In this document: positions 1-5,101 of the stretch, piece after piece
How positions within the stretch are numbered: position 1 is the stretch's first letter
Layout: each line of letters begins with the position of its first letter
DNA from: Desulfobacula sp.
GTDB taxonomy: Bacteria; Desulfobacterota; Desulfobacteria; Desulfobacterales; Desulfobacteraceae
Assembly (NCBI GenBank): GCA_018702715.1
Contig: JABIYQ010000182.1
Coordinates: 1 to 5,101 of the forward strand
Length of the DNA stretch: 5,101 nt
Reading direction: 5' to 3'
The notes under the pieces: generated by a model
What the model was told of the DNA's origin: nothing
Databases searched by the model: none
The model's input: only the letters and a program-made list of their open reading frames with translations
Position numbers and translations under genes: made by a program

Positions 1-1173
1 CAATGCGGGGGATACAAAGTTCATGAAGACAAGCTCAAACGGCTTGGCGTTCCCATATACACTTCCCATTCCATTGTATCGGCCAATGGGAAAGAATCTG
101 TTTCTTCTGTTACCATAGCCGGAATCGACAAAAATTTTCAGGTCATTGAGGGCACCCATAAAACCTTTGAGTGCGACACTATCTTGATCGCAGTGGGCCT
201 TGAATCGGTTTCAGAATTTACTCAGGAAGCTGAATCTGCAGGTATCAAGGTGTTTGCCGCAGGTGATGCTTCTCAAATCGCCGAAGCATCTTCAGCCATG
301 TTCAATGGTAAAATTGCAGGTGTAAAAGTTGTTCAATATTTCAAATCTGATGCAAAAGAAATCCCTGAATCCTGGTATGAAAAAGCAGCTATTTTAAAAT
401 CTCATCCAGGACCTGTTCAGGAAATTAAAAACTTGATGGATGAAAAAGGAATCTTCCCTGTGATTCACTGCAAACAGGAAATACCCTGTAACCCATGCAG
501 CACTGTGTGCCCGGAAGACTTGATCCAGATGCAGGGAGAGCCCATTAAAGGGCTGCCCAAATTTGACGGCAATTGCAAAGGATGCATGAAATGCCTTGCC
601 ATCTGCCCGGGTCTTGCCATAACTCTTGTGGATTACAGGAAAGACCATGAAAACCCTGTGGTTTTTCTCCCCTATGAAATTTCAAACTTTGAAGTTAAAA
701 AAAATGATGAAATCGCCCTGGTGGATGTGGACGGCAAATCATTGGGAACCTATAAGGTACTTGGGGTAAAAGCGACAAAAGACAGCGACCGCACCCAGAT
801 TGTAAGAGTAAGGGTGCCAAAAAAGATTGCTAAAAAAGTTGTGGCCTTTACCATTCAAAAAAAAGAAGTTACCAAAAAACTGACTAAAAAAATCCCCCAT
901 GACCATATCCAGGATGATGAGGTCGTCTGTCTATGTGAAAGGGTAACTGCAGGTCAGATCAGGGAACTTGTTAAAAAAGGTATTACAGATATGAACCAGA
1001 TAAAATCCCTTTCAAGGGCCGGCATGGGACCTTGCGGGTACAAGACCTGTGAAAACCTGATGAAGCAGATTTTCCGGGCTGAAAAAACTGCCCGGGAAGA
1101 TATTGTTAACAATGTTCGACGTCCCCTTTATGTTGAAGTTCCCCTGGGCAAATTTGCCAATGGAGGTCAATAA
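1..1173 (+). CDS. FAD-dependent pyridine-nucleotide oxidoreductase subunit with dicluster ferredoxin and BFD-type [2Fe-2S] domains (5' partial)
   Basis: The frame is open from base 1 to the TAA at 1171-1173, giving 390 codons with no start in the window, so the N-terminus lies upstream. Codons 1 to about 115 are the end of a Pyr_redox fold: a TILIAVGL segment, then VFAAGDA, the second FAD-contacting GD motif. A ferredoxin-like module follows at about codons 150-212. Its first cysteine set is C157-x5-C163-x2-C166-x3-C170-P and its second is the canonical C192-x2-C195-x2-C198-x3-C202-P, suggesting two [4Fe-4S] clusters. A beta-rich stretch and a lysine-rich linker lead to a BFD-like domain (about 308-360) with C310-x-C312 and C345-x4-C350, a [2Fe-2S] site. 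This domain order is known from HcnB-like alpha subunits of opine, hydroxyproline and related amine dehydrogenases in anaerobes. Inferred role: cytoplasmic electron-transfer subunit taking electrons from the DAO-type partner encoded next, with which its stop codon overlaps. Family assignment is solid; substrate and electron acceptor are unknown. Confidence 0.88.
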   Translation, partial: QCGGYKVHEDKLKRLGVPIYTSHSIVSANGKESVSSVTIAGIDKNFQVIEGTHKTFECDTILIAVGLESVSEFTQEAESAGIKVFAAGDASQIAEASSAMFNGKIAGVKVVQYFKSDAKEIPESWYEKAAILKSHPGPVQEIKNLMDEKGIFPVIHCKQEIPCNPCSTVCPEDLIQMQGEPIKGLPKFDGNCKGCMKCLAICPGLAITLVDYRKDHENPVVFLPYEISNFEVKKNDEIALVDVDGKSLGTYKVLGVKATKDSDRTQIVRVRVPKKIAKKVVAFTIQKKEVTKKLTKKIPHDHIQDDEVVCLCERVTAGQIRELVKKGITDMNQIKSLSRAGMGPCGYKTCENLMKQIFRAEKTAREDIVNNVRRPLYVEVPLGKFANGGQ

Positions 1174-2339
1174 TGAAAAATTATGATGTCATCATTATTG
1201 GTGCGGGCTCTGTTGGGGTTCCTGCTGCCTTGTCCCTGGCCCAAGATAAGATTAAGGTTCTTGTCATTGATGCACTTGCTTCACCTGGTCAGGGACAGAA
1301 TAAAAAAGCCATCGGTGGAATCAGAGCCACCCATTCTGATAAAGGCAAAATCCTAACCTGCCAGAGAAGTATTGATATCTTTTCAACCTGGAAAGATATC
1401 CATGGTGATGATATCGGCTGGATTCAAAACGGATACAGTTTTCCTGCATATACGAATGAAGATGCCGAAAAATTAAAGAATTTAATGAAAATTCAAAAAT
1501 CCTTTAATCTGAATATTGACTGGCTCACTTCGGAAGAATATCTTAAAATAGTTCCCGGAATTAACAAAAAAAACCTGAAAGGAGCCACCTATTCGCCCAA
1601 AGATGGAAGTGCCTCACCTCTTTTGGCCATTAATGCCTTTTATTTTAAAAGCATAGAATATGGTGCCCAATATAAATTCAAGGAAAGAGTTTTAGCCATC
1701 TCAATTTTAAATGATAAAGAAATACAAATAAAAACCGATAAAGGAGAATACAAAGCTGCAAAGGTAATCAATGCCGCTGGTAATTATGCCCGACAGATTG
1801 GCCAATTGATCGGCCTTGATTTTCCCGTGGAGCCCGACAGCCATGAAGGTGCAATAACAGAACCAGTTCAAAGATTTTTCGGTCCAATGATCGTTGATTT
1901 AAGACCTTCCCAGGATCCTGCAACCCAGGATTCAGCCAATTTTTATTTTTACCAGAATAATGAAGGTCAGGTAATATTCTGCCTGACACCCAAGCATCTG
2001 ATGAAAGGGACAGCCAGTGAAGCTACATCTGTATTTCTCCCCCAGGTGGCAAAACGAATGGTGGCTCTTTTTCCAAAACTTGCCAATCTTAAGGTCAGAC
2101 GAACCTGGAGGGGACAATACCCAATGACACCTGACGGCTTCCCCATTGTAGGAGAAACAAAAGAATTTCCTAATTTTATTAATGCAATCGGCATGTGTGG
2201 CCAGGGCTATATGTTAGGCCCGGGGCTTGGAGAATTATTGACAAGGATAGTGACTTGCCAATTGACACAAGATGATATAGATGTTTTAAAACATTTTAAT
2301 TTATATAGAGATTTTTCAGGAATAGAGCAATTTAAATAG
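1173..2339 (+). CDS. DAO-family FAD-dependent oxidoreductase (probable amino-acid/amine dehydrogenase catalytic subunit)
   Basis: This 388-residue protein has the normal length for a single-domain DAO-family enzyme such as sarcosine oxidase beta, HcnC-like or opine dehydrogenase beta subunits. It starts with a Rossmann dinucleotide motif, G10-A-G12-S-V-G15, and an acidic residue at the end of strand 2 (D33) that would hold the adenosine ribose of FAD. Further family marks are GGIR at 48-51, INAAG at 199-203, a PMTPDGFPIVG stretch at 317-327 and a glycine-rich FAD-contacting C-terminal segment, GMCGQGYMLGPGLGE, at 340-354. There is no signal peptide or membrane segment, so it is cytoplasmic. 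ATG 1173 is preceded by GGAGG (1162-1166) with a 6-base spacer and overlaps the upstream stop by one base (TAATG), which points to translational coupling and a heteromeric complex. It should oxidise a C-N bond of an amino acid or secondary amine (sarcosine, proline derivatives, opines). The substrate is not readable from sequence, and the family is too broad for a gene name. Confidence 0.92.
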   Translation: MKNYDVIIIGAGSVGVPAALSLAQDKIKVLVIDALASPGQGQNKKAIGGIRATHSDKGKILTCQRSIDIFSTWKDIHGDDIGWIQNGYSFPAYTNEDAEKLKNLMKIQKSFNLNIDWLTSEEYLKIVPGINKKNLKGATYSPKDGSASPLLAINAFYFKSIEYGAQYKFKERVLAISILNDKEIQIKTDKGEYKAAKVINAAGNYARQIGQLIGLDFPVEPDSHEGAITEPVQRFFGPMIVDLRPSQDPATQDSANFYFYQNNEGQVIFCLTPKHLMKGTASEATSVFLPQVAKRMVALFPKLANLKVRRTWRGQYPMTPDGFPIVGETKEFPNFINAIGMCGQGYMLGPGLGELLTRIVTCQLTQDDIDVLKHFNLYRDFSGIEQFK

Positions 2340-2363
2340 GCATCATCCAATAAGGATCCACAA

Positions 2364-3083
2364 ATGTTTAAAAAAGCCAAGCAAAGCCGAGTATTTCAAG
2401 ATGTGGTTGAACAGATACAGAGCGCCATAATTGATGGTAAGTTGGCTCCCGGTTCCAAACTTCCACCGGAACGGGAATTAAAAGACATGTTCAACACCAG
2501 TCGCGGAACCTTAAGGGAAGCTTTAAGAGTGCTTGAACAAAAAGGACTCATTGAAATCAAACTGGGTGTTTCAGGCGGGGCCATTGTCAAACGTATTGAT
2601 GCCGAACCCATTGTTGAATCCCTGGCCCTTTTAATCCGTTCAGGAGGTGTTTCGCTTGAACATCTTGCAGAATTTCGAATCAAAACCGAGGGTAGCCTGG
2701 TAGAACTGGCTGCCCTGCGAGCCACAAAAAAAGATATCGCAAAACTGGAGACACTGTTTAATCGAGCAAAGGTCTGTTATGAAAAAAATGACTGGGAAAA
2801 TTTTCTAAAGACGGATGAAAAAATGCACACCTATATCGGCACCATGTCCCGGAACCCTGTGTTCCAGTTTGTGCAGAAAACCATCCATGACAATATTCAT
2901 CAGTATTATGCTGAATACCTTCCCATGAATAAAAAAAGAACCCTTGAAAACCTCACAGACTTTGAAAAAATTATTGATGCCATGAAAATCAATGATGCAA
3001 AAACAGCTTCTGCCATTATCATGGATCACGTCAAACGGTTTAGCGACAAAATGCAGGAAAAAACAAAGAGCAAATCAAAATAA
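2364..3083 (+). CDS. GntR family transcriptional regulator, FadR/FCD subfamily
   Basis: The 239-residue protein has the usual two-domain layout. An N-terminal winged helix (about residues 8-78) carries the GntR signature: an I-x2-G-x-L-x-PG-x-KLPPERELK stretch, then SRGTLREALRVLEQKGLIE. A helical FCD effector domain (about 83-228) follows. In the FCD domain D151-x3-H155 and the late H222 match metal-ligand positions, but the histidine expected about 22 residues before the last one is F200. ATG 2364 follows AAGGA (2352-2356) with a 7-base spacer. The gene lies 24 bases after the DAO gene on the same strand, with no terminator between, so it is probably the last gene of the operon. By analogy with FadR-type regulators next to catabolic genes it would bind the operon promoter, outside this window, and respond to a carboxylate or amino-acid-like effector from the dehydrogenase pathway. 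That role is inferred. The C-terminus is a short lysine/serine-rich tail. Confidence 0.93.
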   Translation: MFKKAKQSRVFQDVVEQIQSAIIDGKLAPGSKLPPERELKDMFNTSRGTLREALRVLEQKGLIEIKLGVSGGAIVKRIDAEPIVESLALLIRSGGVSLEHLAEFRIKTEGSLVELAALRATKKDIAKLETLFNRAKVCYEKNDWENFLKTDEKMHTYIGTMSRNPVFQFVQKTIHDNIHQYYAEYLPMNKKRTLENLTDFEKIIDAMKINDAKTASAIIMDHVKRFSDKMQEKTKSKSK

Positions 3084-3201
3084 TCATTCTCTTTTGCTTG
3101 TTTCATAATGCCGGACAGCAGATCGTACGCCGTTGATCATGCTGACATTTCCAAAACAAAAATATTTTGTAAAATAATCTTCATTTAATTTTAAATCTTT
3201 A

Positions 3202-3258
3202 GAGCCTCTTGCAGAAATGAAAAAACAATGAATTTTTTTTTCAATACGAGAGAGGCTC
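3202..3258. repeat. Nested 57-base inverted repeat (imperfect hairpin)
   Basis: The outer arms GAGCCTCT (3202-3209) and AGAGGCTC (3251-3258) are perfectly complementary over 8 bases. Inside, TGAAAAAA (3218-3225) pairs perfectly with TTTTTTCA (3236-3243), and AA/TT adds two more pairs (3227-3228 with 3233-3234) beyond one mismatch, leaving a 4-base loop. The arms are separated by unpaired stretches of 8 and 7 bases. No T-tract follows the right arm (CATATTATATG), so this is not a standard rho-independent terminator. It could be an RNA structure in the 3' UTR of the GntR operon, a cruciform, or a small mobile repeat with terminal inverted repeats. No clear target-site duplication flanks it. Confidence 0.6.
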
Positions 3259-3452
3259 CATATTATATGAAAAAATGTCTTCTTGACAATTTCACTTTTA
3301 AGCTGGTATTTCTTTATCCATGTGAAAAAATTCCATCGTGCACAGACTCATCTTATAACTGTTCATGATTGTTTAACTTTATTATTTTTTAAACTTTTGT
3401 TTACATCTTTATAAAGTGGGTCCATGATAATCAACATACACAAAATATGGAA

Positions 3453-3482
3453 TTGACAAAAAAATTCATTTTGTTACATAAA
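3453..3482 (+). promoter_or_regulatory. Probable sigma-70 promoter of the REC–HD-GYP gene
   Basis: A perfect TTGACA -35 hexamer lies at 3453-3458. Two overlapping -10 candidates follow: CATAAA at 3477-3482 (18-base spacer, 4 of 6 consensus positions) and TACATA at 3475-3480 (16-base spacer, 3 of 6). Transcription would start near 3488, giving a leader of about 20 bases before ATG 3509. The position directly ahead of an isolated gene supports it; the weak -10 keeps confidence moderate. Confidence 0.5.
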
Positions 3483-3508
3483 TTTCAAAATAATAATTAA
3501 GGCAACTC

Positions 3509-4585
3509 ATGATGAATAATATTGTTTCCACAGATTCCCAAAATGCCAAGATCTTAATTGTTGATGATGAACCCATGATAAGAGACCTGCTTGAAAATAC
3601 AATGGAAAGGACAAACTATTCCTGTAGCTTTGCTGAAAATGGTGAAAAAGCGTTGGAAATGATTTCAGGGGAGCACTTTGATATAGTGGTTACTGATATT
3701 GATATGCCAATAATGGATGGCATAGAGCTCGCCAAAATTATCAAATCCAAATTTACTGCTGATGTTATTGTAATGACCGGTCAAATCCACAGCTACCAAT
3801 ATGATGAAATCATCAATCTCGGCGCCAGTGATTTTGTGGAAAAACCTTTTTCGCCCAGAGAAATGGTTCTCAGAATCAATCGTGTTGCACGGGAAAGGAA
3901 TCTAAAACAGGAAGCAACAAAGGCCCATGAAGCACTCAAGGAATCCTATATCGATTCCATACATCGTCTGGTCATGGCATCAGAATATAAAGATGAGGAT
4001 ACTGGAGATCATATTGTCAGAATCGGATCATATTGTTTTCTCATGGCTAAAAAATTAAATCTTTCCGAGGAATTTAAAGAAACCATTAATTATTCAGCGC
4101 CCATGCATGATATCGGAAAAATAGGTATTGCTGACAAAATCCTTTTAAAGCCTGGCAAGCTCACCTCTGACGAGTTTGAAATCATAAAAACTCACACACA
4201 GATAGGTGCAAGGCTTTTATCCAATTCCAAGTCAAAAATCCTGCAGATGGCCCAGGAAATTGCCGCGACCCATCATGAAAAATTCAATGGGCTTGGATAT
4301 CCCAATCAATTAAAAGGAATGGATATCCCCATTTCCGGAAGAATTACCGCGGTGGCAGATACCTTTGACGCACTTTCCTCAAAAAGACCTTATAAGAACC
4401 CTTATCCACCAGAGGTCACCTATGATATCATGAAAAAAGAAAGAGGTAAGCATTTTGATCCGGATATTCTGGATATTTTTATCTCTAATTTCGATCAATT
4501 CATTGCGATCAGGGGCAAGATCGGTACTTTTGATGGTGGAGACTTCCAAGATTATATGCTCAGCGAACGGGACAAAATAAGCTGA
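3509..4585 (+). CDS. Response regulator with REC and HD-GYP domains (probable cyclic-dinucleotide phosphodiesterase)
   Basis: The 358-residue protein has the RpfG-like architecture. The receiver domain (about 13-128) has the acidic pair D19/D20, phospho-acceptor D63 in VTDIDMP, T90 and K112 in EKPF, so it should be phosphorylatable. A charged helical linker (about 125-155) leads to the HD-GYP domain (about 150-345) with DTGDH (H168) and R171, H200-D201-IGK, H229-x3-G233, H255-H256-E257, G263-Y264-P265, and D284-x2-D287-AL followed by RPY. These are the metal-binding and signature residues, so catalysis looks intact. The position four before H168, often glutamate and linked to a third metal, is aspartate D164. 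Known family activity is hydrolysis of c-di-GMP, or cGAMP in some members, in the cytoplasm. ATG 3509 has a weak AAGG (3499-3502) with a 6-base spacer; ATG 3512 (next codon) is equally possible. It is monocistronic, with no histidine kinase beside it, so its partner kinase must be elsewhere. Confidence 0.95.
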   Translation: MMNNIVSTDSQNAKILIVDDEPMIRDLLENTMERTNYSCSFAENGEKALEMISGEHFDIVVTDIDMPIMDGIELAKIIKSKFTADVIVMTGQIHSYQYDEIINLGASDFVEKPFSPREMVLRINRVARERNLKQEATKAHEALKESYIDSIHRLVMASEYKDEDTGDHIVRIGSYCFLMAKKLNLSEEFKETINYSAPMHDIGKIGIADKILLKPGKLTSDEFEIIKTHTQIGARLLSNSKSKILQMAQEIAATHHEKFNGLGYPNQLKGMDIPISGRITAVADTFDALSSKRPYKNPYPPEVTYDIMKKERGKHFDPDILDIFISNFDQFIAIRGKIGTFDGGDFQDYMLSERDKIS

Positions 4586-4610
4586 CTTTATTTTTTGTCC
4601 TTCTTTTTTT
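4570..4610 (+). terminator. Rho-independent terminator of the REC–HD-GYP gene, overlapping both convergent genes
   Basis: GGACAAAA (4570-4577) pairs perfectly with TTTTGTCC (4593-4600). TAA/TTA (4578-4580 with 4588-4590) extends the stem past a two-base bulge, closing over a 7-base loop. TTCTTTTTTT (4601-4610) follows at once as the U-tract on the + strand. On the minus strand the stem is followed by CGTTCGC, so it should not act as a canonical terminator for typA. The left arm lies in the last codons of the HD-GYP gene; the right arm and U-tract lie in the last codons of typA. The stem is AT-rich, so its strength is uncertain. Confidence 0.72.
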
Positions 4611-5101
4611 GTTTAGCTTTTAAAACCTGCCGCTGTGAAGCATTCAACACGGCTTTTCTTAGCCGTATGGAAAGAGGTGTGACTTCCACCATTTCATCAT
4701 CCCGGATAAATTGAATGGCCTTTTCAAGGGTCATAGCCTTTATCGGTGAACATATAACGCTTTCATCTTTTCCAGATGCCCGCATGTTGGTGAGTTTTTT
4801 CTCCTTGCAGGCATTCACGTCAATATCCTGATGCCGGTTATGTTCTCCAACGATCATACCCTCATATACGGGTGTGCCGGGCACAATAAGCAATTGTCCC
4901 CTGGGTTCAAGATTAAACAATGCATAGGGTACGGCTTTGCCCTGCCTGTCTGAAACAATTGAGCCGTTATATCGGACCGGGAATTCCCCCCTGTGTTCTT
5001 CGTATCCGGAAAGATAAGAATTCATGATTCCAGTTCCACGGGTATCTGTCATAAACTCATCCCTGTAACCGATCAAAGATCTTGCAGGGATTGAAAATTC
5101 A
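4588..5101 (-). CDS. typA: Ribosome-associated translational GTPase TypA/BipA, C-terminal part (partial)
   Basis: The minus-strand frame is open to the window edge and gives 170 codons. It starts inside a sequence reading EFSIPARSLIGYRDEFMT and continues with DTRGTGIMN, a QGKAVPYALFNL stretch, YEGMIVGEHNR, KKLTNMRASGKDE and a DDEMVEVTPLSIRLRK stretch. From memory these align closely with the BipA C-terminal half (E. coli: IPSRGLIGFR, GKKLTNMRASGTDE, DDELVEVTPTSIRIRKR), covering the end of the EF-G-like domain V and the BipA-specific C-terminal domain that docks on the ribosome. BipA is a GTPase acting on 70S/50S particles in ribosome assembly and stress or low-temperature growth. The GTPase domain lies outside the window. 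The leftmost TTG at 5074-5076 is an internal leucine codon, not a start. The tail is very basic (lysine-rich, ending KKKDKK). The stop lies two bases from the convergent HD-GYP stop. Confidence 0.96.
   Translation of the reverse strand, partial: EFSIPARSLIGYRDEFMTDTRGTGIMNSYLSGYEEHRGEFPVRYNGSIVSDRQGKAVPYALFNLEPRGQLLIVPGTPVYEGMIVGEHNRHQDIDVNACKEKKLTNMRASGKDESVICSPIKAMTLEKAIQFIRDDEMVEVTPLSIRLRKAVLNASQRQVLKAKQKKKDKK

Larger units (their letters stand above)
3084..3508. other. AT-rich 425-base intergenic region with several dyads, no convincing gene
   Basis: This gap lies between two co-directional genes. It holds a weak hairpin at 3116-3144 (CAGCA+GATC against GATC+TGCTG with one bulged A, not followed by a T-tract), a short perfect inverted repeat at 3156-3170 (ACAAAA-ata-TTTTGT), the 57-base nested dyad listed separately, a 6-base inverted repeat at 3371-3394 (GTTTAA/TTAAAC), and a self-complementary decamer at 3407-3416 (CTTTATAAAG). 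Two TTGACA hexamers occur, at 3283 and 3453; the second is the better promoter. No tRNA or rRNA shape, riboswitch or phage-type sequence was recognised. Possible reading frames are very short (33 codons at most in those I checked on the + strand) and lack convincing support. Confidence 0.7.

Noticed and set aside
184..186. TTG at 184 as the start of the first gene
   Set aside because: The frame is open to base 1 and the upstream codons continue the same oxidoreductase fold; TTG lies inside the conserved TILIAVGL segment.
394..648. Minus-strand open frame opposite the ferredoxin module
   Set aside because: The + strand frame carries conserved cysteine motifs here; the antisense frame has no family resemblance.
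1768..2194. Minus-strand open frames across the DAO gene
   Set aside because: They are shadows of a well-supported + strand gene, overlap each other in different frames and show no recognisable protein features.
2396..3029. Minus-strand open frames opposite the GntR gene
   Set aside because: The + strand encodes clear GntR and FCD motifs; the antisense products are unrecognisable.
3116..3144. Hairpin after the GntR gene considered as a terminator
   Set aside because: The stem has a bulge, the loop is 10 bases, and it is followed by ACATTTCC rather than a T-tract.
3283..3312. Second TTGACA with a TATTTC -10-like hexamer at 18 bases
   Set aside because: The -10 is poor and a transcript would have a leader of about 190 bases; the 3453 site is closer to the gene. 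It cannot be excluded as a second promoter.
3267..3368. Small 33-codon frame (ATG at 3267) with four cysteines, preceded by AGAGAGG
   Set aside because: The Shine-Dalgarno-like run is about 11 bases away and belongs to the right arm of the dyad, there is no good promoter, and the peptide resembles nothing I know; it fits chance in AT-rich DNA.
1..5101. Search for CRISPR arrays, tRNA/rRNA, transposase, toxin-antitoxin or defence genes
   Set aside because: No regularly spaced repeats, no RNA gene shapes and no matching coding regions were seen in the window.

Overview
The window looks like chromosomal DNA from an AT-rich anaerobic proteobacterium. A sulfate-reducing member of the Desulfobacterota (Desulfobacula/Desulfobacter-like) is my best guess. 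This is inferred from gene content: a flavoprotein loaded with iron-sulfur clusters paired with a DAO-family dehydrogenase, a REC–HD-GYP response regulator, and a BipA sequence that is clearly bacterial but not enterobacterial. No marker in the window settles the taxonomy.

Left part (1-3083, + strand): a tight three-gene unit. The first gene is cut by the window edge. It encodes the C-terminal part of a multi-domain flavoprotein: the end of a pyridine-nucleotide-disulfide-oxidoreductase fold, a two-cluster ferredoxin module, a small beta-rich domain, and a BFD-type [2Fe-2S] domain. Its stop codon shares one base with the start of a DAO-family FAD oxidoreductase, so the two are very probably translationally coupled subunits of one dehydrogenase complex of the opine / hydroxyproline / sarcosine dehydrogenase type. 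The substrate cannot be read from the sequence. Twenty-four bases later comes a GntR/FadR-type regulator with an FCD ligand-binding domain, the likely local regulator of the operon. One canonical FCD metal-ligand histidine appears to be phenylalanine.

Middle (3084-3508): a 425-base AT-rich non-coding gap. It holds a nested 57-base inverted repeat, several smaller palindromes, and a likely promoter just ahead of the next gene. I see no convincing rho-independent terminator for the GntR operon.

Right part (3509-5101): a single-gene REC–HD-GYP protein with all the main catalytic motifs, a probable phosphorylation-controlled cyclic-dinucleotide phosphodiesterase. It converges on the 3' end of typA/bipA (minus strand, C-terminal 170 codons only), with just two bases between the stop codons. 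The intrinsic terminator of the HD-GYP gene therefore lies over the ends of both coding regions, and its U-tract is the antisense of the lysine codons at the BipA C-terminus.

The two halves appear functionally unrelated: a catabolic redox operon with its regulator, then signalling and housekeeping genes. I found no defence system, CRISPR array, RNA gene or intact mobile element. The most notable items are the cluster-rich dehydrogenase subunit, the altered FCD metal site, the 57-base dyad and the coding-embedded terminator.
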